From the NCBI RefSeq assembly GCF_031844685.1, contig NZ_CP134605.1, forward strand, positions 4,585,001 through 4,649,000: 64,000 bases of DNA. The letters run 5' to 3'. Shown here in pieces: positions 33,116 through 41,016 of this stretch. The stretch comes from Streptomyces sp. ITFR-21 (GTDB lineage Bacteria > Actinomycetota > Actinomycetes > Streptomycetales > Streptomycetaceae). A model generated the notes under the pieces. It was not told the DNA's origin and ran no database searches. It was given only the letters and a program-made list of their open reading frames with translations. Position numbers and translations under genes: made by a program. The first letter of the stretch is position 1; each line of letters opens with the position of its first letter.

Positions 33116-33808
33116 ATGGCGCAGAAGGTCCGGGTCCGACTCGTCGACGATCTGGATGGGAGCGAAGCCCACGAGACGGTGACCTTCGCGCTCGACGGCA
33201 AGCCGAGGGAAATCGAACTCTCTCACGAAAACGCAGCCAGGTTTCGTCGCCTCCTCGACCCATTCATGGAGGCAAGCCGTCCCGCCAAGTCCACGAACCT
33301 CGCAGCCAAGGGAACGCCTCCAGTCACCCAGGCCGCGCTCCGCGAGGAGGGCATCCGCATCCGAGAATGGGCAGATCGGCACCACCTACCCATCAACCCT
33401 CTCGGACGCATCCCTCAAAAGACCCGCAAAGCCTGGGAGCAGCACGTCAAGCACGGCGACCGGAGTCTGCTCGACTCGCTGCTTGAACGGGCCGGCATCG
33501 ACCCAAACGCTGCCTCTACGACCGAACCACGCAAAGTCGTCAGCATCCGGCAAGGCACAGCCACAACCGAAGACCACCTCGAACGCCAAGCCCGCGCCGT
33601 CGGCAAACTGTCGGAACCCCAGTGCAAGCGCCTGCGAGAGACCTGCGCCGGGGACGGAACAGCAACTGCCGCCGACCCCACAGACCGGAGCAGCTACGAA
33701 GCACTCCGCCGCCGTGGCTGCATGGATCTAACGGCCGAAGGCACCTACGTCGTCACAGACGTGGGACGAACCTGGCTCCGCCTCAACAAAGAGCCTCTAT
33801 CAGCCTGA
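33116..33808 (+). CDS. lsr2-like: Lsr2-family nucleoid protein with C-terminal winged-helix-like tail
   Basis: A 230-aa protein. The first 60 residues match the Lsr2 dimerisation domain: MAQKVRVRLVDDLDGSEA, ETVTFALDGKPREIELS. Residues about 75-110 match the Lsr2 DNA-binding domain (IREWADRHHLPINPLGRIPQ); the usual AT-hook RGR is here LGR. Unlike host Lsr2 (about 110 aa) it continues 100 residues to a wing-like end, YVVTDVGRTWLRL. Lsr2 silences AT-rich and foreign DNA in actinobacteria. A phage copy could protect or silence phage genes or interfere with host Lsr2. ATG 33116 has GGAGG upstream. Confidence 0.93.
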   Translation: MAQKVRVRLVDDLDGSEAHETVTFALDGKPREIELSHENAARFRRLLDPFMEASRPAKSTNLAAKGTPPVTQAALREEGIRIREWADRHHLPINPLGRIPQKTRKAWEQHVKHGDRSLLDSLLERAGIDPNAASTTEPRKVVSIRQGTATTEDHLERQARAVGKLSEPQCKRLRETCAGDGTATAADPTDRSSYEALRRRGCMDLTAEGTYVVTDVGRTWLRLNKEPLSA

Positions 33809-33909
33809 CGCGTCGCCCTCGGTCTCGCAGCCCGCCCCTGCTGCGAGGCTCTGCCCACCTCCCAAACCAACCCACCCGCTGGAGCAAGACCAACAGCGGA
33901 CGCACACAG

Positions 33910-33936
33910 GGCCCCGCCAACCAAGCGGGGCCTTTT
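33910..33936 (+). terminator. Rho-independent terminator between the two Lsr2 genes
   Basis: GGCCCCGC (33910-33917) pairs with GCGGGGCC (33925-33932), then TTTT. Confidence 0.88.
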
Positions 33937-33964
33937 GCATGCCCACACATAGAAAGAGCCCGCC

Positions 33965-34864
33965 ATGAAGAAGACCGTCATCACCCTCGTCGACGACCTC
34001 GACCCCACCGGCCAGACCGAAGCCGTCGAGACCGTGCAATTCGCCCTGGACGGAGTCACCTACGAGATCGACCTCAGCGCCGACAACGCCCACGTGCTCC
34101 GCGCCCGACTCAAGGAGTTCCGCCAAGCCGCCCGCGTCACGGCCAAGACGCGGACCACCAGGCCCCGCCCCATGGAAACCGACGCCGGCCCCGGGGCCAC
34201 CCTCAGCCGCCACCAGAACGGTGTCGACCCCGCCGAGGCACGAGCCTGGGCCATCTCGCACGGCCTCATTCCCGAGAACCAGCGCGGAGTACTGGCCAAG
34301 AAATACAAGGACGCCTACAGCGCCTTCCAGCGCGGTGACGGCGGCCCGCTCAACGAACTCCTCCGCATCCCGCACCAGAGCGAAGAGGGCGACAAGGACT
34401 GGGACCCGGACGGCGACACGCCCGTCAAGCAGCTCGACCACTCCAAGGCCGTGAACGCCGCCACGCGCTCCGAGACCAAGGCCGCCGAGACGGCCGGAGA
34501 GACCGACGCCGCCGAGGCCGAAGCCCGCAGGCACTACCGGCCGATCACCCCCAGCGCCCGCATGGCCGACCCGAAGAAGTGGCAGCGCCGCACCGGGTAC
34601 GGCAACACCCGTACCGACAAGATCGCCGAGTGGACGCTGACGGAACGCATCGCGGCCCTCAGCGACCAGAACCTCGGAATTCTCGGCCAGCTCGCTGGCG
34701 TGCTGCCCCTGGCCCGAGGGAACAAGGTCAGCTACCTCAAGACCAGCGACACCCGCCTGGAGAACATGGAGTTCATCGAGCAGGACCCCAACAGCCCGCA
34801 CGGCTGGACCATCACGCCCTTCGGCCGCCACGCCTACGCGGTGCGGACCAGCAAGGCCGCATGA
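33965..34864 (+). CDS. lsr2-like: Second Lsr2-family protein with extended C-terminal domain
   Basis: A 299-aa protein. The N-terminal 60 residues match Lsr2 (VITLVDDLDPTGQTEAVETV, then FALDGVTYEIDLS). The DNA-binding part has ARAWAISHGLIPENQRGVLA, with QRG in place of RGR. An acidic Ala/Glu-rich linker leads to a C-terminal domain (about 210-299) with helices and GWTITPFGRHAYAV, the same wing type as in 33116-33808. It diverges strongly from its neighbour, so this is an old duplication or separate acquisition. Confidence 0.92.
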   Translation: MKKTVITLVDDLDPTGQTEAVETVQFALDGVTYEIDLSADNAHVLRARLKEFRQAARVTAKTRTTRPRPMETDAGPGATLSRHQNGVDPAEARAWAISHGLIPENQRGVLAKKYKDAYSAFQRGDGGPLNELLRIPHQSEEGDKDWDPDGDTPVKQLDHSKAVNAATRSETKAAETAGETDAAEAEARRHYRPITPSARMADPKKWQRRTGYGNTRTDKIAEWTLTERIAALSDQNLGILGQLAGVLPLARGNKVSYLKTSDTRLENMEFIEQDPNSPHGWTITPFGRHAYAVRTSKAA

Positions 34865-34942
34865 CCGTCGTTCTCACCGGACAGTATGAACGTGTGGTGA
34901 AGCCCGTAGCGAGCAACGCTGCGGGCCACCCACCAAGCCCGT

Positions 34943-34976
34943 GATATTCACCCATTCGAGTGGCAGCTAAACATTT
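34943..34976. promoter_or_regulatory. CACTCGAATGGGTG motif copy, reverse orientation
   Basis: On the minus strand: AATGTTTAGCTGCCACTCGA, then ATGGGTGAATA. Located 80 nt before the 35056 start. Confidence 0.68.
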
Positions 34977-35055
34977 CTCACAGGTGCGTTCCAGCCAGGC
35001 AACTTTGGCCGCTAGTTTAGCCAGAACGAAATTGGATCGCCCCTAGGAGTGACCG

Positions 35056-35487
35056 GTGCAAGACAAGCTCGTCACCGACGAAGAGGTCTACACATTCGTC
35101 GAGACGATCCCGCGCACACTCGCAGACTGCCTCAGCAAGGGCCACCACTGGGTGGCCTACGACTGGCACGGATGGAACGCCAAGGGCCACGAAGTCCGCA
35201 ACCCCCGCAACGCCGTGGCCATCGACAAGACCCAGCGATGCGACCGATGCGACATGCTCCGCCACACCACCCTCACAGTGGGCAGGCGAGGCCCCATCGA
35301 CCGTACAGAATTCACCTACTCTCACCGCCACCCCGCGCTCGTCAGCCCCGTCGGCGTCAGCCAGACCGGAATCAGCGTCCGCCGCGAAGTCGGCATGAAC
35401 CAGCTCTGGGGAGAAATCGTCGACGCGCCCACCCCCCTCCGCAGCAGTCAGGAGACCAAGGAAAAGTCGGCCCGGGGCGCCGCCTGA
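35056..35487 (+). CDS. Hypothetical protein with CxxC
   Basis: A 143-aa protein from GTG 35056. It contains a WHGWNAKGHEVRNP segment, then QRCDRCDML (half zinc site). Its stop overlaps the next ATG by 1 nt. Unknown. Confidence 0.7.
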   Translation: MQDKLVTDEEVYTFVETIPRTLADCLSKGHHWVAYDWHGWNAKGHEVRNPRNAVAIDKTQRCDRCDMLRHTTLTVGRRGPIDRTEFTYSHRHPALVSPVGVSQTGISVRREVGMNQLWGEIVDAPTPLRSSQETKEKSARGAA

Positions 35488-36185
35488 TGGCCCGAGAACT
35501 CATCAACGTCACGAGCTGCGACTGGCACGCAGCTCTCCCCGACGCGGAAACGCCCACACCGGCCGGCCACGAGAGAACGCTGGAAAACGGAAAACAAGTC
35601 GACCTCTGCGGCTTCTGCGCCTGGCTGTTCGACTTCTACTACCCCCGTAGGGAGAGCGTCCTCGCGCTGCTTCAACCGGGTGTCCTCGACAGCTTCTTCC
35701 GCGCCGCCCGGGACACGAGTCCCCCACGTCGAGTGCCCGCACAGCTTGCCCTCCCCCCAGCCGGAAGACCCGCACTGGAGCCCGCACCCCTGACGGAACC
35801 CGAGGCAATCACCAGCATCCGAAACAAGCCCAGCAACGGAGACTGGAAAGACGACGTCGTACAGGTCAAGTGCCCCCTCCCGCACCGCGCCGACAAGCCC
35901 ACTGGCTACTGGGTAGACATCCGGAACCGCACCGGCCACGCCCACAGCCACAAGAAGCCCGACGGCAGCCGCTACGAAGGCCCCGACATCGCCTTCGAAC
36001 TCCAGCCAGAAGAGCGGTTCACTCACTACTGCACCCTGCACCAGACGTGCGCAGAGCACGGCGGGTACGGCTTCCTCAGCGAAGCCTCCCGCGCCTCCCA
36101 CATCCACAAAGCAGGCGCCTGGCAACCCTCCAGCCAGGAAGCCAAGGACGCAGCAGAAACCCGCCTCCACGCACACAGCGCATAA
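35487..36185 (+). CDS. Hypothetical protein, possible Lsr2-linked regulator
   Basis: A 232-aa protein. CDWHAAL and LCGFCAWLFDFYY at the N-terminus, a Pro-rich linker, and a C-terminal domain with CPLPHRAD, CTLHQTC and HGGYGF that looks metal-binding. Start fixed by TGATG. No family recognised. It ends at a strong terminator. Confidence 0.7.
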   Translation: MARELINVTSCDWHAALPDAETPTPAGHERTLENGKQVDLCGFCAWLFDFYYPRRESVLALLQPGVLDSFFRAARDTSPPRRVPAQLALPPAGRPALEPAPLTEPEAITSIRNKPSNGDWKDDVVQVKCPLPHRADKPTGYWVDIRNRTGHAHSHKKPDGSRYEGPDIAFELQPEERFTHYCTLHQTCAEHGGYGFLSEASRASHIHKAGAWQPSSQEAKDAAETRLHAHSA

Positions 36186-36200
36186 CCTCAGCGACAGGAA

Positions 36201-36240
36201 GAAGCCCCCGCTCGGCGTAGCCACGCGCCCCGGGGGCTTC
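36201..36240. terminator. Bidirectional terminator
   Basis: GAAGCCCCCG (36201-36210) pairs with CGGGGGCTTC (36231-36240) between convergent genes. Confidence 0.85.
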
Positions 36241-36255
36241 CCGGCGTTACAGGCT

Positions 36256-36828
36256 CTAACTGGTACGACGCCCTGATCCCAGCGTCGCGGGAATAATCAC
36301 TGCATCCTCACGAACCGGACGGTGCCGACGGACGTTCTCCAGGAGTGCACTCACCACCCGCGAATCGCCCACAGCAGCCTCGAACACCTCCGGCTCCAAT
36401 GCTTCCGGAGCCCCTCCGTGCCACAGCGCCAGGTTCAACCGCCGCATTGCCTCAAGGTCATCGAGGTGTCCGCCCTCGGGCTCGCACCCCCATGGGCAAG
36501 CCAAGGCCGCGAAGACACCCCAAAGACGGCAGATCATCGGCCGCCCCTGATATACGCGGCAGCGGTGCGTCGTCAGGTCCAGAGCGGCACAGACCGTCGC
36601 CAGCGTCGGCTGGAGATTTCGGCCGGCCAAGTCGTAGCCAGCCTTCCGGGCCCGCTCCATTTCGACCGGGCTCGCAGGAAGTTTGCCACCGCAAGCAGAC
36701 CAGCATTTTCCCTGGCATTGCAGCGCGGGAAGTTCGGCGTACACCCTCTCCAGGGCCGCCAGATTGGGCTTCCTGACCGGGGTATTCGCCAGCCGGAGCA
36801 CCGCACCCAACAGTTCCTCACCGTCCAT
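36256..36828 (-). CDS. YkgJ-family Cys-cluster protein
   Basis: A 190-aa protein with the YkgJ-type metal-binding pattern: CQGKCWSACGG near residue 40, then CAALDLTTHRCRVYQGRPMI followed by C, and CPWGC. The family is predicted to bind zinc or iron; its cellular role is unclear. ATG 36828 is used; GTG 36837 is an alternative. Divergent from 36922 across a palindromic motif. Confidence 0.82.
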   Translation of the reverse strand: MDGEELLGAVLRLANTPVRKPNLAALERVYAELPALQCQGKCWSACGGKLPASPVEMERARKAGYDLAGRNLQPTLATVCAALDLTTHRCRVYQGRPMICRLWGVFAALACPWGCEPEGGHLDDLEAMRRLNLALWHGGAPEALEPEVFEAAVGDSRVVSALLENVRRHRPVREDAVIIPATLGSGRRTS

Positions 36829-36861
36829 GCTCAGCACCCTAGGTGAGCGTCTGTCAGGGTG

Positions 36862-36892
36862 GTGCCAAGCTCACCCGTTCGGGTGGTGGTGT
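36862..36892. promoter_or_regulatory. Perfect CACCCGTTCGGGTG palindrome between divergent genes
   Basis: CACCCGTTCGGGTG at 36872-36885 is fully palindromic, with the conserved CCAC flank on the minus-strand side. It lies between starts at 36828 and 36922 and could control both. Confidence 0.72.
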
Positions 36893-36921
36893 CCACATCT
36901 GCGAGGCTATGATCACGACGC

Positions 36922-37197
36922 ATGACGCACCTGAAGGTGGTACCAAGACAACACGCTCACCTCGCCGCTGACCACATGTCGGCGGACGACATCCTGCGCT
37001 ATCAGATGACGGCCCGACAGGTCGAGCGGATGCTTCCCTCGGGGTCGGTGACGACCACTCTCACCCCCGCGCAGCTCGACTACCTCGCGGCCAAGCTCGG
37101 CGACGACGAGAGCCCCGTCGCGAGGGGTCTACGAGCGCTCCTGGACCTCGACGAGCGCCTCGACACGGCAAACCCGCAGGTCAGCGCCTCATCGTGA
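36922..37197 (+). CDS. Small hypothetical protein upstream of the recombinase
   Basis: A 91-aa helical protein (DDILRYQMTARQVERML, PAQLDYLAAKLGDDE). No recognised family. Its stop codon touches the left arm of the 15-bp inverted repeat. A recombination directionality factor is conceivable by position and size only. Confidence 0.65.
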   Translation: MTHLKVVPRQHAHLAADHMSADDILRYQMTARQVERMLPSGSVTTTLTPAQLDYLAAKLGDDESPVARGLRALLDLDERLDTANPQVSASS

Positions 37198-37251
37198 TAC
37201 TCGTGTTGACGAGCACTCCATGTTCGTGGATTGTTGGTCAACACGAGTATC
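37196..37251. other. 15-bp perfect inverted repeat, attP or operator candidate
   Basis: GATACTCGTGTTGAC (37196-37210) is perfectly inverted at 37237-37251, with 26 bp between. A site of about 56 bp, dyad-symmetric in its outer arms, 70 bp upstream of a large serine recombinase start matches the position and size expected for attP. An operator for recombinase expression is the alternative. Confidence 0.55.
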
Positions 37252-37320
37252 GAGATACCCCTCCAGAGGACCCCCACCTGCAAGACTGGGAACCGAGGGG
37301 GGCTGACCAACGGAGGCTTG

Positions 37321-39048
37321 ATGCAGCTCCTCGAAAAGCTTCGGAAAATCCCCGGATTCGAAGTCCTCATCGCGATCATCTACTTGCGGATCTCGACCGA
37401 CCGGGAAGAGCAGTTCAGCCTCACGGAACAGCTCATGGTCACCACAGAGTTCTGCGACAAGTGGGGCATTGGCGTATACGCCGTTATCGAAGACCGGGGC
37501 GAATCCGGTGGCACCTTCGAGAAACGCAAGATGGCCACCGTCTTCAACCACGTACGGCAGGGCGACGCCAATATCGTCCTGACTGCCGACCGCAGCCGGT
37601 TTGGTCGAGGTGGGATCACCCTCAACCAGGCTTGGGAAAAGCAACTCAACGAGGTCGGCGGCTATCTCATCGCCGCGAAAAACCCTACCGACATCACCAC
37701 TTCGGAGGGACGCACTCAGCGCGACACCGACGACTTCGTTGCACATATTCAGCGCAACCACATCGGCGACCACTGGATTCGGACGCACGCGCGCCGCCGC
37801 AAAGAAGGTAAGCCTCATACGGGGGCGCCTCGTATGGGCTACATGATCTGCCCAGAGTGCACCCTGACCGAAGAGACTCTCTCGAACGGGAAGATAAGGC
37901 GCCGGGTCACCAAGCAGTGCGGCGAGTGCAATGGGCTCCATCAGATCGACAAGTTCCGAGCAGATGCCCTCGCGGAATTCATGGAACGCTGGACTGACGG
38001 AAACGAGCCCGCCCGTCGTCTGGTCATCGAGATGCGGAAGCGGGGTGTCACCTCTGTTCGCAACAACCCGATGACTGAAGCCCAGTGGTTTGCCGCGCTG
38101 GATACGGGTTTCGGCGCAGGGTGGCTTCGCAGGCGAACGATCCCGGCAACAGGGCGTGGACTGACGCGCAAGTACACCAGCAATCGTCCCGACACCTACG
38201 ACGTCTGGGAGCTGGGTAAGCACAAGCCCTGCATCACCAAGCCGGGACTCTGGGAACGCTATAAGGCCAAGCGGGGAACGCCGGCAGAAGAGGCGGCCTT
38301 CTCCTCTAAGGTTAAGCACCCGTTCAGCCCGTTTCTGCGCTGCGGTCGGCCGAAAGATCCCGAGCGCGTACCGGTGACAACTCCCGGAGAGCTGTGCCGG
38401 AGTCGTATGACGGCAGGCAAGTCGAGAACAGGTCCCAAGGGCGCGAAGACCTATGTCGGCACGTACGGTTGCCGGGCAGTTCGAGAGAAGCTGTGTAGCG
38501 GGATCACCATCAGTCGGCATCTGGCAGACAAGTGCGTGTTGGACTGGTTGTCAGAGCAAGCCTCGGATGAGGAAAAAGGACGCGAGGCTGTCGCGAAGGC
38601 GGCGGTGAAGAAGGCGGAAGTCGAGAAGAAGAAATCCGCACTTCAGGAGCTTGAGACGAAGATCGCGGTTCTGGAGCGCAAGCTTTCCAGGCTTACGGAC
38701 TTGCAGCTTGACGAAGAGGCTGCCCTGCACCCGACGGCCTTCCGCATCAAACAGGCCGAGATCACCGCAGAACTCGATCCCCTCACCGCGATGCGGGATC
38801 AAATGAAAAAGAAGGCTTCAGCTCGGGTATCGAAGCCGCCGTCGCCCGCTGAGTTCCGCAGCCTGGCTGATACGTGGCCGCTGATGAACGACGACGAGAA
38901 GCGCATGTGCCTCGAACCGCTGGTCGACCACATGCTAGTGGTCAAGCAGCCCGGGAAGAAGAACAATCGCTTGGTGATTGTCCCGCACTGGGAAGTTCCT
39001 GCGGAAGAGGAATCTTCTCAAGACGACCATCTAGCCGCATGCGGCTGA
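37321..39048 (+). CDS. int: Large serine recombinase (integrase)
   Basis: A 575-aa protein. N-terminal resolvase domain with catalytic Ser in IIYLRISTDREEQFSL and later conserved DRSRFGRG. A recombinase domain with an inserted Cys4 unit (CPECTLTEETL..., CGECNGLHQ) follows, then the zinc-beta-ribbon region (CGRPKDPERV, YGCRAVREKLC). A coiled coil (KAEVEKKKSALQELETKIAV) comes before the C-terminus. This is the full architecture of phage phiC31-type integrases, which act at attP/attB through a 2-bp crossover. ATG 37321 is chosen because GGAGG lies 4 nt upstream; earlier TTG frames cover the inverted repeat. Confidence 0.95.
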   Translation: MQLLEKLRKIPGFEVLIAIIYLRISTDREEQFSLTEQLMVTTEFCDKWGIGVYAVIEDRGESGGTFEKRKMATVFNHVRQGDANIVLTADRSRFGRGGITLNQAWEKQLNEVGGYLIAAKNPTDITTSEGRTQRDTDDFVAHIQRNHIGDHWIRTHARRRKEGKPHTGAPRMGYMICPECTLTEETLSNGKIRRRVTKQCGECNGLHQIDKFRADALAEFMERWTDGNEPARRLVIEMRKRGVTSVRNNPMTEAQWFAALDTGFGAGWLRRRTIPATGRGLTRKYTSNRPDTYDVWELGKHKPCITKPGLWERYKAKRGTPAEEAAFSSKVKHPFSPFLRCGRPKDPERVPVTTPGELCRSRMTAGKSRTGPKGAKTYVGTYGCRAVREKLCSGITISRHLADKCVLDWLSEQASDEEKGREAVAKAAVKKAEVEKKKSALQELETKIAVLERKLSRLTDLQLDEEAALHPTAFRIKQAEITAELDPLTAMRDQMKKKASARVSKPPSPAEFRSLADTWPLMNDDEKRMCLEPLVDHMLVVKQPGKKNNRLVIVPHWEVPAEEESSQDDHLAACG

Positions 39049-39151
39049 GGATGGTCCCGTAGGCGCCCCAGAACCGATCCATGCACTGATCGCGGTGCGC
39101 GGCCTGGTCCGGGGTAAGCCCAGCGCCCGGGGAGCGGTCATTCGTCGACAT
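38942..39151 (-). CDS. Possible small helical protein antisense to the recombinase end
   Basis: A 69-aa frame with a good ribosome site (GGGGAAGG) before ATG 39151 and a plausible helical start (LTPDQAAHRDQCMDRFWGAY). It overlaps the recombinase 3' end by 107 nt on the other strand. Uncertain. Confidence 0.35.
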   Translation of the reverse strand: MSTNDRSPGAGLTPDQAAHRDQCMDRFWGAYGTILSRMRLDGRLEKIPLPQELPSAGQSPSDCSSSRAA

Positions 39152-39241
39152 GGCAATGACCTTCCCCGGGTGCTGGCGTTTTGTCAGCGGCCATTGGGGT
39201 GAATGAATTACAGTTAGAAAATACCAAGAGAGCGAGGTTCG

Positions 39242-39631
39242 GTGGCCAGGCATACCGTTCGGCTGCGGGGCGAGGGCCGGTTCCAGTGCACGGGCTGTCG
39301 GGCCGCTTTTGCCTCCAAGGAGCGGGCGGGGCAGGCGGAGTTCGAGTGCCCGGAGGTCCCTCTACCCCACGGATTCAGGCGGGAGCACATCGTGTATCCC
39401 ACCTGGGGGCGCGACCGATCCTGCGAGGACTGGAATTGCGATGAGCCGGACCCGACACATCTGCACGGGCCCGAGCCATATTGCGATGACACGGGTTGCC
39501 CCTGTATGACGCACACCTGCGACTGCGATGTGTGCGAAGGCAGGGTTCAAGCCCCGGGACTGAACGTCCTGCGGGATAATCACGAGGGCGACGAAGCCGA
39601 GAAGCTGAGTCGTCGAGACAAGGTGGGGTGA
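39242..39631 (+). CDS. Cys-rich hypothetical protein
   Basis: A 129-aa protein from GTG 39242 with about a dozen Cys. The arrangement includes FQCTGC, FECPEV, CEDWNCDE and CDDTGCPCMTHTCDCDVCEG, and indicates several zinc sites. A basic tail follows. Function unknown. Confidence 0.7.
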   Translation: MARHTVRLRGEGRFQCTGCRAAFASKERAGQAEFECPEVPLPHGFRREHIVYPTWGRDRSCEDWNCDEPDPTHLHGPEPYCDDTGCPCMTHTCDCDVCEGRVQAPGLNVLRDNHEGDEAEKLSRRDKVG

Positions 39632-39640
39632 AAGGACGAC

Positions 39641-39928
39641 ATGAGTTACGTCGTGGCGAAGTTGAAGCTGGAGGCCGGCGGAGACGACCTGGTGGTCACC
39701 GACGAGATCAAGGTGGCCACCAAGGTCGAGGACGCGGTCAACCGGATCGGTGGCTGGAACGGTGACGTCTTCGCGGTGTGGGACGTCGATGGCCGGCCGA
39801 ACCCGGCCGAGGCCGAAGGCATCGCACAGAGCCAGCTCCCGGAGTCCCTGTGGGTCATCGCGGGGGAGATGCCGTTCCAGATCGAGGACCGGTACATCGA
39901 GACGGTACGGCAGGACAGCCGTGGCTGA
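39641..39928 (+). CDS. Small acidic hypothetical protein
   Basis: A 95-aa protein, alpha/beta, with VVTDEIKVATKVEDAVNRIG and a WNGDVFAVWDVDGRP centre. GAAAGGA upstream. Overlaps the 22-aa frame downstream. Confidence 0.68.
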   Translation: MSYVVAKLKLEAGGDDLVVTDEIKVATKVEDAVNRIGGWNGDVFAVWDVDGRPNPAEAEGIAQSQLPESLWVIAGEMPFQIEDRYIETVRQDSRG

Positions 39929-39989
39929 GCCAGCCCGACAGCCGTCCGAGGCACCTGGAGAGGCCACGGCGGAGGTGAATCTCCGATGA
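39921..39989 (+). CDS. Possible 22-aa peptide bridging two genes
   Basis: GTG 39921 opens a 22-codon frame overlapping the end of 39641-39928 and the ATG of 39986-40237. It may only transmit translation to the next gene. Confidence 0.3.
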   Translation: MAEPARQPSEAPGEATAEVNLR

Positions 39990-40237
39990 TGGGGTTCTAC
40001 GTCGACAAGCGGGCGCCGGGGATCGCCGTCGTGTGGGAGGGCGGCACAGGATTCCAGCTCCGCAGGTTCCGTGCCGATCCGGACTACGGGGAGGTCACCA
40101 TCCTCGGCGGGGCGGCGACGGACGAGAACTTGAACATGCGGCGCAAGGCCACGCCCGACAACGTCCAGGCGCACATCGGCGCTATCTTCGACCGGCTGGA
40201 AAAGGAAGAGATCACGCTCAAAGAACCGGCCGAATAA
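39986..40237 (+). CDS. Small hypothetical protein
   Basis: An 83-aa protein. GFYVDKRAPGIAVVWEGGTG begins a strand-rich part; the end is helical. A terminator follows at 40254-40289. Unknown function. Confidence 0.68.
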   Translation: MMGFYVDKRAPGIAVVWEGGTGFQLRRFRADPDYGEVTILGGAATDENLNMRRKATPDNVQAHIGAIFDRLEKEEITLKEPAE

Positions 40238-40253
40238 GCGCCATCTCATCCAC

Positions 40254-40289
40254 GAAGCCCCTCGTCTCCTTCGGGAGCCGGGGGGCTTC
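40254..40289 (+). terminator. Terminator hairpin
   Basis: GAAGCCCC (40254-40261) pairs with GGGGCTTC (40282-40289). Confidence 0.8.
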
Positions 40290-40322
40290 TGTCATGTCCA
40301 GACACATTTCGAGGAGGAGTCG

Positions 40323-40685
40323 ATGGATGACTCGCGGATAACGCCTTCGCTGCTCGGGTTCGTCACGTGCGTACCGAATGAGCGGATGGAGACCGACGAG
40401 TTCTGGGAGCGCGTGGGGCACGCCCTGGTTGGGCTGGTGCCGCTGCGCATCTGGGAGCTGCGGGACGCGAGCGAGCTGGAGATCGGCGTGTTGGCGAAGG
40501 AGTGCTCGGCGCTGATCGCGTCCGGGGCGGACGCCTTCATGTTCCAGAAGCAGCAGCAGAAGCCGACTGGGGTCCTGGCGGCCCTGGCGACGGCGTTCGC
40601 GGTCCTGGCACGAGTCGAGGGCGGGATCACGCACCTGGGCGTGCACGCGTGCTTGGAGCCGCATGCGGGGTGCCCGAGGGAGTAG
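40323..40685 (+). CDS. Hypothetical protein
   Basis: A 120-aa protein with a hydrophobic helix near the end (GVLAALATAFAVLARVEGGI) that is too Ala-rich to call a membrane segment firmly. AGGAG precedes ATG 40323. Flanked by terminators. Unknown. Confidence 0.68.
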   Translation: MDDSRITPSLLGFVTCVPNERMETDEFWERVGHALVGLVPLRIWELRDASELEIGVLAKECSALIASGADAFMFQKQQQKPTGVLAALATAFAVLARVEGGITHLGVHACLEPHAGCPRE

Positions 40686-40705
40686 GCCGACGCCGTAGGT
40701 CGGTC

Positions 40706-40734
40706 AGCCCCCGCTTCGGTCCGGAGCGGGGGCT
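40706..40734 (+). terminator. 10-bp terminator hairpin
   Basis: AGCCCCCGCT (40706-40715) pairs perfectly with 40725-40734. Confidence 0.85.
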
Positions 40735-40739
40735 TCGTC

Positions 40740-40961
40740 ATGTCTGGAGGTCTCGTGTCTTTCCTCTTCTCGGTTCTGGAGTTGATCTTCTACAGCCCCT
40801 GGACGGCGGTGGCCACCTTGGGCGTCCTTGTTGTGGGGGGCTTTTCCCTTGTACTGCTGGCGGACTCTGACTGGCGGCCGAAGCTGCCGACGATGCCGAA
40901 GCCGAGGATGCCGAAGCTGAGGAGGCGGAGGAAGCCGAAGAGACGGCACCGGAAGAGGTGA
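40740..40961 (+). CDS. Small membrane protein with very basic tail
   Basis: A 73-aa protein. A hydrophobic stretch (residues about 5-42, with a Trp/Pro kink at SPWTAVATLGV) gives one or two membrane segments. The tail is Pro/Lys/Arg-rich (MPKLRRRRKPKRRHRKR). The tail would face the cytoplasm. It resembles small phage membrane proteins, but no family is assigned. Confidence 0.6.
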   Translation: MSGGLVSFLFSVLELIFYSPWTAVATLGVLVVGGFSLVLLADSDWRPKLPTMPKPRMPKLRRRRKPKRRHRKR

Positions 40962-41016
40962 AAAATCCCGTACTGGCGGTGGCGGATGGTAGACAGGCGC
41001 TGTGAAGGAGAGGCGT

